Shown piece by piece: positions 26,603-34,621 of a stretch of DNA of 64,000 nt. The position numbers and the translations under genes were made by a program. Positions within the stretch are counted from its first letter, which is position 1, and the number at the start of each line of letters is the position of its first letter. The notes under the pieces are model-generated. The model was not told the origin of the DNA. It worked only from the letters and a program-made list of their open reading frames with translations, and did not search any database. The DNA is from Marinoscillum furvescens DSM 4134 (GTDB lineage: Bacteria > Bacteroidota > Bacteroidia > Cytophagales > Cyclobacteriaceae): contig NZ_QREG01000007.1 in assembly GCF_003386095.1 (NCBI RefSeq), forward strand, positions 62,001 through 126,000. Reading direction: 5' to 3'.

Positions 26603-27514
26603 ATGTCCGATTACGTAAATCAAGGCATGTTGCGGTTGGTATTTTTAGCGGCGTTGGGCCTGTCGTGTCTGTGCTCGTATGCACAGCTCAAGAAATTCTA
26701 TACATTAAAGGAGTCGGCACAGTTTGATACTGTGTCATTCACATTAGAGGCTACCACTGGTAATTGCTTTTTAAAGTCAACTACCGAGGAGGGGCCTCTT
26801 TCTATTTATGGCAATCCAGACCTGGATAAGATCAATCCTTCTTTCCAGCGAAAAGTAGACAAGCGAACCTGTGAAGTATCATTGGCATTGCAAGAGTATA
26901 AGTCTTCCAGCTTGGGAGATGGGTTGCTATTTGCCATGATTAGAGATATGCCAGAAGATGATAACTACTGGAAAATTCTTCTGGATCAAGAAAAAGTATA
27001 TCGCCTAAATCTTAATTATGGATTTGGTAGTGCAGATGTAGATCTGAGTGGAACCTCTGTTCAAAACTTCAAAGTGCGATCTGGAAGTGCAGATATTTTG
27101 GTGGATTATGACAATGGTGAGCCGAATAAAATTGCGATGGATACCTTTTGGGTGAAATCAGATATGGGCTCTGTAGTAGCCCGGCATCTGGAGCTCACAC
27201 GTGCCAAATATGTGATGGCCAATGTGGGGTTTGGAAGGGCATTGCTGGATTTCAGTAAGTCCACAAATCAGCGCTGTATGGTGGATGCTTCAGTAGGAGC
27301 TGGTAATCTGGACATCTTCCTCCCCGGCAAAGAAGTGCCCATGATCATCTATTTTAAAGATAGTCCACTCTGTGGCAGGCGCATGGCAGATGGGTTTGAG
27401 GAAGTAGAAAACAATGTGTTTGTAAACATGAGCTATAAGGCTGATGCCGAAAACCTAATGACCTTTAAAGTAGACGTGGCACTCGGTAATGTGGCCTTTC
27501 ACTATGATGACTGA
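26603..27514 (+). CDS. Exported protein of unknown function, toast-rack/DUF4097-like
   Basis: 303 residues with a signal peptide (LRLVFLAALGLSCLCSYA). I do not recognise a named family with certainty. The second half has repeated short beta segments with small-residue turns (FGSADVDLSGTSVQNFKVRSGSADILVDYD; VGFGRALLDFSKSTNQRCMVDASVGAGNLDIFLP), the pattern of the right-handed beta 'toast-rack' fold of DUF4097/LiaF-like proteins. The start may be at 26603 or at Met9 (26627). It follows dnaJ by 21 bases and overlaps the convergent YhhN gene by 13 bases. Confidence 0.6.
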   Translation: MSDYVNQGMLRLVFLAALGLSCLCSYAQLKKFYTLKESAQFDTVSFTLEATTGNCFLKSTTEEGPLSIYGNPDLDKINPSFQRKVDKRTCEVSLALQEYKSSSLGDGLLFAMIRDMPEDDNYWKILLDQEKVYRLNLNYGFGSADVDLSGTSVQNFKVRSGSADILVDYDNGEPNKIAMDTFWVKSDMGSVVARHLELTRAKYVMANVGFGRALLDFSKSTNQRCMVDASVGAGNLDIFLPGKEVPMIIYFKDSPLCGRRMADGFEEVENNVFVNMSYKADAENLMTFKVDVALGNVAFHYDD

Positions 27515-28173
27515 TCGTCATGTTTCAGTATGCTGTAACAGATCAGGTACTGAGCCAAACAGTATGTGGTCATAATCCAAATTGTAGCATAAGGAAGCGT
27601 CATCCAGAATTTGTTTATGGCTATCAAGCTATCTGACAATACAAAAAGTGCCGAGCCTATTACGCCAGTTTTGTAGCTGAAATGATTAGTGGCCTGATAG
27701 CGCCGCATAGCTGAAGTAAGCACCAAAGCCAAACAAAGTGTATATAGCCCCACCGGAGCCAATAGTTCACCCGGCACTTGCGGTGTGATCACCAGAAAGC
27801 TAAAGCCTACCACAAAGATTCCAGGTGTTAATTGCCAAAAAGAGAAAGACCTCTGCAGATTTTTGGCCTTGGCAAAAATCAACGCATAGAGCAGTTGGCC
27901 TATCAAAAAACACCCGAGTCCACTGATAAAATACCATTGGTTAGCCTGAAAGAGCAAGAAAATATCCCCTCCCCATGAAGCTACCAGTGCTGGGAATAAC
28001 AACAACCGCGTGAGTGTTACATAGCCGTTTGCCTGGGTATACACCCAAAACATCAGCATGGGCATGAGTGCCACTTTGGACAGCTGAAAGTAAGCCTCGT
28101 GTGATATCAGGTCGGCGATGAGGTGGATAGCTATCAGTAGTATATAGCCACCGAGGAGTATTTTGGATTTCAT
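27502..28173 (-). CDS. YhhN-family membrane protein, putative lysoplasmalogenase
   Basis: 223 residues and about eight hydrophobic segments, as in the YhhN/TMEM86 family. Conserved polar residues lie in SWGGDIFLLF and LSDSLIAINKF, the two Asp-containing motifs that form the membrane-embedded active site of TMEM86B. That enzyme hydrolyses the vinyl ether bond of lysoplasmalogens; the activity in this bacterium is inferred from family only. The start overlaps the MFS stop by 4 bases. Confidence 0.8.
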   Translation of the reverse strand: MKSKILLGGYILLIAIHLIADLISHEAYFQLSKVALMPMLMFWVYTQANGYVTLTRLLLFPALVASWGGDIFLLFQANQWYFISGLGCFLIGQLLYALIFAKAKNLQRSFSFWQLTPGIFVVGFSFLVITPQVPGELLAPVGLYTLCLALVLTSAMRRYQATNHFSYKTGVIGSALFVLSDSLIAINKFWMTLPYATIWIMTTYCLAQYLICYSILKHDDQSS

Positions 28174-29318
28174 TTCCGGGTGAAAAACTGCAAGTAAAGA
28201 AAGGCAAGAAAAGAAAAAAGACCTGCAGTACCAAATATTAGCGGAAAGCGCTCTGGATGTCCCTGATATACCGTGCCTGAAATGAGTGCACCAAGCCCTA
28301 TGCCTACTTCAAGGAAAATAAACAAAGTGGCTACTCCTTTACCACGTTTAGCCTCCGGGCTCAAATCTATGGTCCAGGCAAACAGCGTGGGGGAGTTGAG
28401 TCCATACCCAATGCCAAACAAAAATGCGCCGGTAAAAAACTGATGAGTATCCGTGGAAAAGCCGAGTACGGTCATGCTGACAAATAAAATCAGGGTACTA
28501 AACCTTAGTACACTTCTGCGCCCGAACCTATCGGAAAGCTGGCCACCTATGACCCGTACCAATAAGGACGATGACGTAAATACGATGAAAAACAACCCAC
28601 GATTTTTGATGTGAAGAAAATCGCTAAAGTCTGGAGCGAGAGTGATCACCGTGCCAAAGGCCAATGTAGTAAGGATCATTACTACAGATGGTGTAAGCAC
28701 TGTGGGTTCATAAATGTCGGAGCGCTTGATTTTGAGCATGCTCAGGCTAAAGGGGCTTCTGTCGGCGAGCGTTTCTTTCATACCAATCAGGATTCCTACA
28801 GATGCAAATGCAAATGCCGCACTGGCGTAAAAGAGCGTGTTGATACCAAACTCCAGGTATATCCACGAGCCTATGGCCGGCCCACTCGCCATTCCTATAG
28901 AACCAAAGAAACTACTTATTCCTAAAGCTTCTCCTCGTCGGTTGGCGGGTACCATATCTGCAATGATCGCTGAGGTGCCTGTAGGCTTAAAGCCTGTAGA
29001 AAACCCATGAAAAAGTCGCAACAACAGAAAACCAGGCACAGTAATTAACACCGGATAGAGCAGTGCTGCAATGCCACTTACCATAGCTCCTACTACCATC
29101 ACCGGAATGCGGCCCCACTTGTCTGTAAGTTTGCCACTAAAAGGGCGGGAGATACCTGCTGTCAAGGTAAACAATGCGATGATAAGGCCAATGTATTCTT
29201 CTCCTCCCATACGACTGAGATATGCCGGAAGCTCCGGAATAATCATGGTAAAGGAGGAAAAGAATAAGTAGCTGCTAAACGATAGCAACCAAAAGTTTTT
29301 GGAGTATCGTTTAAGCAT
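28170..29318 (-). CDS. MFS transporter, drug-efflux type
   Basis: 382 residues, about twelve membrane helices. The loop 2-3 signature is GKLTDKWGRIPVMVVG (about residues 61-76) and its second-half counterpart is GGQLSDRFGRRSVLRFS; LRLFHGFSTGFKPTGTSAIIADMVPANRRGEALG is the helix 4-5 region seen in efflux carriers. It is probably a proton-driven exporter in the inner membrane with unknown substrate. The ATG shares one base with the prfB stop (TAATG), and the gene overlaps the YhhN gene, giving a prfB-MFS-YhhN operon. Confidence 0.85.
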   Translation of the reverse strand: MLKRYSKNFWLLSFSSYLFFSSFTMIIPELPAYLSRMGGEEYIGLIIALFTLTAGISRPFSGKLTDKWGRIPVMVVGAMVSGIAALLYPVLITVPGFLLLRLFHGFSTGFKPTGTSAIIADMVPANRRGEALGISSFFGSIGMASGPAIGSWIYLEFGINTLFYASAAFAFASVGILIGMKETLADRSPFSLSMLKIKRSDIYEPTVLTPSVVMILTTLAFGTVITLAPDFSDFLHIKNRGLFFIVFTSSSLLVRVIGGQLSDRFGRRSVLRFSTLILFVSMTVLGFSTDTHQFFTGAFLFGIGYGLNSPTLFAWTIDLSPEAKRGKGVATLFIFLEVGIGLGALISGTVYQGHPERFPLIFGTAGLFSFLAFLYLQFFTRK

Positions 29319-30404
29319 TAGCTTTCTTGCTGATGAAGCAAAAATGACTTAATGTAATCATTGATATCTCCATCAAGTACATTTTGTACATCAGTGCGCT
29401 CGTGTCCTGTACGCGCATCCTTCACGAGTTTGTAAGGATGTAATACGTAGTTTCGGATTTGAGACCCAAAATCAATTTTCATTTTGCCGGCTTCCACTTT
29501 ATCACGCTCTGCATTGCGTTTTTCAAGCTCTAGCTGGTAGAGCTGGGATTTGAGCATTTGCATGGCTCGCTCTCTGTTGGCAAGCTGCGATCGCTCCACC
29601 TGGCAGACTACCACGATTCCCGATGGTTTGTGGGTCAGCTGCACTTTGGTTTCCACCTTGTTTACATTCTGACCGCCAGCACCACCAGAGCGAGAAGTTT
29701 GCATTTCTATGTCATTAGGGTGGATGTCTATCTCTATGGAGTCATCGGCTACAGGATATACATACACAGAGGCAAAGGAGGTATGTCTCCGTCCACCACT
29801 ATCAAACGGTGATATTCGTACCAATCGGTGTACGCCGTTTTCGGATTTCAAAAAGCCATAGGCAAGTGGTCCGTCAAACTCCAGGGTCACAGACTTAACG
29901 CCCGCTACATCACCTGCCTGAAAGTCCACTTCGCGTACTTTGTAACCGTTGGCCTCACCCCACATGATGTACATGCGCATAAGGATCCCAGCCCAGTCGT
30001 TGCTCTCTGTGCCACCAGCTCCTGGTGTGATCTGAAGCATCGCAGATAGCTGATCCTCCTCACTGGATAGCATCTTTTTAAATTCGAGCTCTTCTACCTC
30101 TTCCAGTGCTTTCTGATAGGCTTTTTCTACTTCTTCTTCAGAGCCCTCTCCCTCGTCTAAAAATTCCTGAAGCGTTTCCGCTTCTTCCACCGCGGTTTCT
30201 ACACGCTCATAATGCTCTGTCCAGGTTTTCTTACCGCGAATGCCTTTCATGACTGCTTCCGCTTTTTCTGGATCATTCCAAAAGTCGGGTTGAGCCGTAA
30301 CTAGTTCTTCTTCTTCTATTTCTTTTTTCTTGGCATCATAGTCAAAGATACCTCCTCAAGGCCGAAACGCGCGCCTTCAAGTCTTTCAACTGATCTGTTG
30401 TCAT
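29318..30404 (-). CDS. prfB: Peptide chain release factor 2, with programmed +1 frameshift
   Basis: RF2 frees finished peptides at UGA and UAA codons. The ORF beginning at 30250 is only part of the gene. The real start is the ATG at 30404, encoding [20 protein letters not shown], then an in-frame TGA at 30344-30342. A +1 shift there enters the main frame ([25 protein letters not shown]) and gives about 361 residues, normal for RF2. The codon-recognition tripeptide SPF is in [15 protein letters not shown] and the catalytic GGQ in [18 protein letters not shown]2 controls its own synthesis this way: low RF2 slows termination at the TGA and favours the shift. Confidence 0.95.
30341..30356 (-). 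promoter_or_regulatory. prfB programmed +1 frameshift site
   Basis: On the minus strand: AGGAGG (30356-30351), a three-base spacer TAT, then CTTTGAC (30347-30341). The internal Shine-Dalgarno-like AGGAGG, the slippery CTT and the weak stop context TGAC match the conserved bacterial prfB site, which differs from E. coli only in AGGAGG for AGGGGG. Confidence 0.95.
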
Positions 30405-30724
30405 GTTGCTAGATTTTGATGTTTATTAATTGATCAGCGAAGTTATATATAATGCTCCTCTGAGTGTGCAGTTACGGTTGAAAAAACGAATGCTTTACTA
30501 CCCTGTTTGTGGTATTTTGCATTGGTTTCGTTGTGATTTTACCAATTTAGGAAGCGTGTCAGCATATGTTTTTGTAGTTTCACTTGGAAACGAGCTTATT
30601 GATTTAGATATATCTAGAAAAAAGCATTGTGTGGCAGGTGTTTTTATGGAGGTAAACTTTGTAAGAATCTCCAACATCTGTTATTTTTGACAAACACCCC
30701 TTTATTGTATTTCCTTAGTTTTAG

Positions 30725-30852
30725 TAGCCCAAGAATAAAACCTTGTAATCCCAGCGGATTAAGGTAGTAGTAGAACCTTTTCAACCAGTTCAGAAGGTCT
30801 TAGAAATGTACATTATGTTTCTATCAAAAAAGCTCCCATTGGGAGCTTTTTT
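30725..30852 (+). ncRNA. Candidate structured small RNA
   Basis: On the plus strand an interrupted stem CCTT..AATCC with GGATT.AGG (30750-30773), a possible stem ACCTT with AAGGT (about 30775-30798), and AGAAA with TTTCT precede the strong hairpin-T terminator at 30826-30852. TTTTTGACA at about 30685 could be part of a promoter. Size, free-standing position and terminator suit a 6S-like or other housekeeping RNA. I could not match it to a family from memory; strand and boundaries are tentative. Confidence 0.25.
30826..30852. terminator. Bidirectional terminator downstream of the CBS gene
   Basis: AAAAAAGCTCCC (30826-30837) pairs perfectly with GGGAGCTTTTTT (30841-30852) around an ATT loop. 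It has T runs in both directions, ending the CBS transcript on the minus strand and possibly a small RNA on the plus strand. Confidence 0.85.
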
Positions 30853-30884
30853 GTTTGAATATTACCAGTAAACCCATAGCTGTA

Positions 30885-31343
30885 TTACCATGTGGAGCTT
30901 TGCATGCCGTGTACGGCTCTCATAATGTCTTTTTGTGATATTTGTCCTACAAGCTTGCCTGCGTTTACTACCGGAAAACGTCTTATTCGCTTATCTAGAA
31001 ACATTTTAGCTGTGTCGAAAATGTTAGCTTCAGGGGAAATGAAGATCACGTTGGTGGACATGTGCTCGCCTACGGTGCCACTGAGACTTGGCATGTTGTT
31101 GTATTTGCCGCGCACCACTTCTTTCATGCAGTCACCTTCGGAGATGACTCCTATTAGTTCACCGTCTTCATTGACTACCGGACCTCCAGATATACGATGT
31201 TTTAAGAGAGTTTCGATTACCTCATCCATCTGCTGGTCAGGTTTGAAGGTGATGAGTTTGGAAGTCATGTAGTCACCAACGGTCACTCGCTGTGCGGTAG
31301 GTGCTGGTTTTGCGGCCTGTACGCCTCTGTAGCTTTTTACCAT
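30885..31343 (-). CDS. CBS-domain protein (two CBS motifs)
   Basis: 152 residues containing one Bateman module: CBS1 at about 24-80 (VGDYMTSKLITFKPDQQMDEVIETLLKHRISGGPVVNEDGELIGVIS) and CBS2 at about 95-150 (VGEHMSTNVIFISPEANIFDTAKMFLDKRIRRFPVVNAGKLVGQIS). Such stand-alone pairs bind adenine nucleotides and regulate partner proteins; the partner is unknown. The gene has its own terminator and lies downstream of the ilvE terminator, so it is probably monocistronic. Confidence 0.9.
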   Translation of the reverse strand: MVKSYRGVQAAKPAPTAQRVTVGDYMTSKLITFKPDQQMDEVIETLLKHRISGGPVVNEDGELIGVISEGDCMKEVVRGKYNNMPSLSGTVGEHMSTNVIFISPEANIFDTAKMFLDKRIRRFPVVNAGKLVGQISQKDIMRAVHGMQSSTW

Positions 31344-31434
31344 AGTGTTAAAGGGGTTTGGTCCAACTTATTAAAAGTTAGTGAAACCTAACCGAAATTC
31401 CTAATGACGATGGAAGGGAGATGAGTGCGAAAGG

Positions 31435-31464
31435 CCAAAAAAAAGCAGCTCCAGGAGCTGCTTT
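31435..31464 (-). terminator. Rho-independent terminator of the ilvE operon
   Basis: AAAGCAGCTC (31442-31451) pairs with GAGCTGCTTT (31455-31464) with a three-base loop; on the minus strand it runs into a T tract (31444-31437). It follows the ilvE stop by about 10 bases. Confidence 0.85.
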
Positions 31465-31473
31465 GTGCATTTT

Positions 31474-32538
31474 TTAGATTTTATAAATCCAGTTATGTGG
31501 ATCTGGCAATTGGCCAGTTTTGATGCCGTTGAGCGTATTGAGGAATTCTGCTGAGTATTTCCAGTCACTTACCGGTGGTAGTTCGTAATCTACACCTTCG
31601 TGGTGGATGAGTTTTATTTGTGCTACAGTGGCAGCTGTACCAGCCCCAAAAGCTTCCTGCATACTCCCGTCTTTGATAGCGTCAATTACTTCAGTGACAC
31701 GTACTGGGCGCTCTTCTACTTTCATGCCCTTGTCTTTGGCCAGCTGTATGATACTACCTCTGGTAATTCCGTGAAGGATGGTGTCTCCTGCAGGAGCTGT
31801 TACGAGCGTGTCGTTGATGATAAACATCAGGTTCATAGTGCCACTTTCCTCTACAAATTCGTGGGTTTTACCATCTGTCCAGATCAATTGGTTGAAGCCT
31901 TCTTTCTGAGCATCCACCGCTGGTTTTAGTGCTGCAGCGTAGTTTCCTCCGGTTTTTGCAAACCCAGTGCCCCCGGCTGCTGCTCGGGTATACTTAGTTT
32001 CTATCTTCACCTTTACGGGCTCTGCATAGTAGGCTCCTACAGGTCCGGTGATGATCAGAAACTGGTACTTGTCAGAAGGACGGATGCCAATATAAGGATC
32101 CATAGCAATCTGAAAAGGTCTAATGTATAGTGAGGTGCCAGGTGCTGATGGTACCCAGTCTTTGTCCAGTCTGATGAGTTCTGTCATGGCATTCATAAAC
32201 AGCTCTTCAGGTACGGCAGGCATACACATGCGCTCTGCGCTTAGTTGCAGCCGTTTGGCATTGGCATCTGGTCTGAAGACCAGCACATCACCATTCTCAG
32301 TCTTGTTGGCTTTCAACCCTTCAAATATCGTAGACGCATAGTGAAGTGTTGTATTAGCGGGGGAGATTGAGAGGTCGCCATAAGGGACGATTCTCAGGTC
32401 TTTCCATTCGCCATCTTCATAGTCAGCCAAAAACATGTGATCGGAATATACTTTTCCGAACTGAGGGTTTTCCATATCCACTGATGGAAGTTTAGACGCT
32501 GTGGTCTTTGTGATGCTGATGTCCATAGTTTCGATCAT
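31474..32538 (-). CDS. ilvE: Branched-chain amino acid aminotransferase
   Basis: 354 residues, class IV PLP fold. It transfers amino groups to the 2-oxo acids of Leu, Ile and Val. Family blocks: YGDLSISPANTTLHYASTIFEGLKA, RPDANAKRLQLSAERMCMP, YIRPFQIAMDPYIGIRPSDKYQF, the PLP lysine in RAAAGGTGFAKTGGNYAAAL or nearby, LIWTDGKTHEFVEESGTMNLMFII and ILHGITRGSIIQLAKDKG. The length and start resemble the eukaryote-like BCAT branch common in Bacteroidota. Translation may start at Met5 (32526). It follows the cobalamin adenosyltransferase by 15 bases and ends the operon. Confidence 0.94.
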   Translation of the reverse strand: MIETMDISITKTTASKLPSVDMENPQFGKVYSDHMFLADYEDGEWKDLRIVPYGDLSISPANTTLHYASTIFEGLKANKTENGDVLVFRPDANAKRLQLSAERMCMPAVPEELFMNAMTELIRLDKDWVPSAPGTSLYIRPFQIAMDPYIGIRPSDKYQFLIITGPVGAYYAEPVKVKIETKYTRAAAGGTGFAKTGGNYAAALKPAVDAQKEGFNQLIWTDGKTHEFVEESGTMNLMFIINDTLVTAPAGDTILHGITRGSIIQLAKDKGMKVEERPVRVTEVIDAIKDGSMQEAFGAGTAATVAQIKLIHHEGVDYELPPVSDWKYSAEFLNTLNGIKTGQLPDPHNWIYKI

Positions 32539-32553
32539 GCCTGTCTTCTTTTG

Positions 32554-33117
32554 TCAATCTTCTTCTCCCGGACTCCAGGGAGTCTCAGGGGCATTCAGGA
32601 TCTGGGCCATTTTACGGGCCATTACAAAAAAGTAGTCAGAGAGCCTGTTTATAAATACAATAATGGTGTCGTCTACGGGTTCTGCTTCAGCCAGGGCTGC
32701 GATGCTGCGCTCAGCTCGGCGGCAGACGGTTCTGCAAACGTGGCACAAAGATACAACCTCATGACCTCCGGGGAGAATAAAATTTCTTAATTCTGGCAGT
32801 TCACCAGAGGCTTTATCGATCCATACCTCAAGCTGTTTTATTTCGATATCCGTAATCTTTGGTAATTCGAATCCTGTGAAGCCGGGAGCTGTGGCCAAAA
32901 TGGAACCAAGTGAAAATAAGTTTTCCTGAATCCAGTAAAACTGATTGCCGATTCGTGGTTCTACCTCTTTGTGGTCTTTGAGCAGACCAATAAAAGCGTT
33001 TAGCTCGTCTACATTGCCATAGGCCTCTATGCGCAGGTGTGATTTGGAAACTTTCTTGCCTCCTAGTAATGCTGTTTGTCCTTTGTCGCCGGTTTTTGTG
33101 TAAAGTTTTGTGCTCAT
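32554..33117 (-). CDS. ATP:cob(I)alamin adenosyltransferase, PduO type
   Basis: 187 residues of the PduO/MMAB fold. It attaches the 5'-deoxyadenosyl group of ATP to reduced cobalamin to make coenzyme B12. Motifs: [41 protein letters not shown] (ATP site) and the helix [18 protein letters not shown] with the conserved Arg pair, then [15 protein letters not shown]. The start overlaps the ABC ATPase stop by 4 bases. No adenosylcobalamin-dependent mutase is visible nearby, so it probably supplies methylmalonyl-CoA mutase or ribonucleotide reductase encoded elsewhere. Confidence 0.93.
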   Translation of the reverse strand: MSTKLYTKTGDKGQTALLGGKKVSKSHLRIEAYGNVDELNAFIGLLKDHKEVEPRIGNQFYWIQENLFSLGSILATAPGFTGFELPKITDIEIKQLEVWIDKASGELPELRNFILPGGHEVVSLCHVCRTVCRRAERSIAALAEAEPVDDTIIVFINRLSDYFFVMARKMAQILNAPETPWSPGEED

Positions 33118-33824
33118 ACCACTGGGGCTGTTGATCGTACGTTTTCGTTGATAATATCTGATTCTATAAGTCCATCCTTTAGGCGAATAATTCTATGAGC
33201 ATATTCCGCTATGTCTTCTTCGTGCGTTACCATGATGATGGTATTGCCTTTTTTATGGAGTTCGGCAAAAAGATCCATGATGGAATAGGAGGTTTTGGAG
33301 TCCAGGTTACCAGTAGGCTCATCGGCCAGGATAATGCTAGGGTTGTTGACCAGTGCTCTGGCTATTGCTACACGCTGGCGTTGCCCTCCAGAGAGCTCAT
33401 TGGGTTTGTGGTATGCCCGCTCTGCCAGACCTACACCATCCAGAGCAGCCATGGCCATATCATCTCGATCTTCCTTGCTGTAGCCAGCATAGACCAGCGG
33501 TAGCGAAACGTTCTCTAATGCAGAAGCTCTGGGCAGCAGATTGAACGTCTGAAAAACAAAGCCAATTTCTTTATTTCGAATTTCGGCTAGTTCGTTTTCG
33601 GTAAGGTCACTTACGTCGTTGTTGTTGAGGATATACTGCCCCTCTGTAGGGGTGTCCAGGCAGCCAATGATATTCATTAGCGTAGATTTGCCAGATCCCG
33701 AAGGCCCCATAAACGCCACGTATTCTCCCTTTTCTATCTGAATAGAAATAGACTTCAGTGCATGGATGGTTTCGCTACCCATGGTGTAGCGTTTCTTTAT
33801 TTCTTTGGTGTCAATTATGCTCAT
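33114..33824 (-). CDS. ABC transporter ATP-binding protein, LolD/MacB type
   Basis: 236 residues: Walker [11 protein letters not shown] loop [18 protein letters not shown], signature [15 protein letters not shown], Walker [15 protein letters not shown] loop [20 protein letters not shown]. The sequence places it with the LolD/MacB/FtsE group that powers FtsX-fold permeases in lipoprotein release, macrolide export or cell-envelope signalling. No permease gene is adjacent. Several FtsX-like permeases without ATPases lie at 3-10 kb and could be partners (inference only). First gene of an operon with the cobalamin adenosyltransferase and ilvE. Confidence 0.93.
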   Translation of the reverse strand: MSIIDTKEIKKRYTMGSETIHALKSISIQIEKGEYVAFMGPSGSGKSTLMNIIGCLDTPTEGQYILNNNDVSDLTENELAEIRNKEIGFVFQTFNLLPRASALENVSLPLVYAGYSKEDRDDMAMAALDGVGLAERAYHKPNELSGGQRQRVAIARALVNNPSIILADEPTGNLDSKTSYSIMDLFAELHKKGNTIIMVTHEEDIAEYAHRIIRLKDGLIESDIINENVRSTAPVV

Positions 33825-33835
33825 GATGCTATAAA

Positions 33836-33891
33836 TCTAACCAAAAGATGTGGAATCTTTGGTGGAACTAATACACACTATATTGGTTAGA
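33836..33891. promoter_or_regulatory. 9-bp inverted repeat in divergent promoter region
   Basis: TCTAACCAA (33836-33844) and TTGGTTAGA (33883-33891) are perfect inverse copies separated by 38 bases, between the divergent ABC ATPase and DUF3299-like genes. A TAGATTTA box for the minus-strand gene (33839-33832) overlaps the left arm, so a repressor bound here could control the ATPase operon. Confidence 0.4.
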
Positions 33892-33916
33892 ATATGTCGG
33901 AAGTAATCTGTGAAAT

Positions 33917-34342
33917 ATGTCAATGGTAGTTTTTCTGTTTCTATGGTTCTCGTTGCCCACTTTTGAAGGTTGGGACACGCTCCAAAAACTTGAGCTGGTA
34001 AAAGCCTATGATGAGTTTTTAGGAGAGGAGACAGAAGTGCCGGTTTTTTCTGAGGAACTCAAATCATTTGATGGAAAAGAAGTTACTCTTCAAGGCTATG
34101 TAATACCACTGCAGAGTAGTTTGGAGCAACGTTATTTTGTGCTTTCGCGATTTCCGTACAACAACTGTTTTTTTTGTGGCAATGCTGGCCCTGAAACCGT
34201 AGCTGAAATTTACACGGATAAAGTCTATTCAGATCAGGACCAGCATGTAGAAGTCACCGGCATTTTGAAGCTCAATGCCGACGATCCCTTGCACTTATTT
34301 TTCCTTATCGAGGAAGCAACTGTCCGTCCGGTTGGGGGCTAG
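33917..34342 (+). CDS. DUF3299-like exported protein
   Basis: 141 residues with a hydrophobic N-terminus (MSMVVFLFLWFSLPTF) that may be a short signal sequence. The core LKSFDGKEVTLQGYVIPLQSSLEQRYFVLSRFPYNNCFFCGNAGPETVAEIYTD, with the CxxCG pair and the GYVIPL motif, matches the DUF3299 pattern, a small OB-like family often near metal or efflux genes. The Cys pair could bind a metal or be redox active. Function unknown. A weak palindrome-T sequence 32 bases after the stop could act as terminator. Confidence 0.65.
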   Translation: MSMVVFLFLWFSLPTFEGWDTLQKLELVKAYDEFLGEETEVPVFSEELKSFDGKEVTLQGYVIPLQSSLEQRYFVLSRFPYNNCFFCGNAGPETVAEIYTDKVYSDQDQHVEVTGILKLNADDPLHLFFLIEEATVRPVGG

Positions 34343-34373
34343 CATTATAAATTATTTTTAAACTTTGATTTTT

Positions 34374-34478
34374 TGTGTGCGCACACATTTTTAGGTGAAA
34401 ACCACCTTAATTTCCCTTTATCCTGATTTTTTGTCCCCAAAGAATATTTTGAAATATTGAAATTGGAAACGTTTTCAA
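34374..34478. promoter_or_regulatory. Cluster of palindromes upstream of susC, including a LacI-type operator
   Basis: Three palindromes lie in the 279-base gap before susC: TGTGTGCGCACACA (34374-34387, perfect); AATATTTTGAAATATT (34443-34458, 7-bp arms); and TTGGAAACGTTTTCAA (34463-34478). The last contains TGGAAACGTTTTCA, which fits the LacI/GalR/CcpA consensus TGNNANCGNTNNCA. The second and third dyads are centred exactly 20 bases apart. LacI-family control of the susCD operon is inferred; no LacI gene is in the window. The first palindrome may be a terminator of the preceding gene instead. Confidence 0.5.
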
Positions 34479-34621
34479 CATTCAATAATCCAGAAAAAGA
34501 CAAATAATACCCTCATAAATTTCATATATCACAAAAAAATTGATTTACTTGATGGTGTCAAATCATCGAAGAAGTCGGTGAGTTGGCAGAGAAAAACGAT
34601 TGTTTCATCGACTTAACCATT

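Larger units (their letters stand above)
30405..30884. other. Intergenic region between prfB and the CBS gene
   Basis: About 480 AT-rich bases. An 86-codon plus-strand frame (30430-30690) looks spurious: biased composition and no recognisable fold. The right part (about 30725-30852) is structured and may be a small RNA. A terminator lies at 30826-30852. Confidence 0.55.

Noticed and set aside
29318-30250. prfB as a complete gene of 310 residues starting at 30250
   Set aside because: Too short for RF2. The frameshift site and N-terminus upstream give the normal length.
30430-30690. An 86-codon plus-strand frame between prfB and the CBS gene
   Set aside because: Rich in aromatic and Cys residues without a recognisable fold or signal sequence, no promoter in place, and AT-rich non-coding composition. 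Treated as chance.
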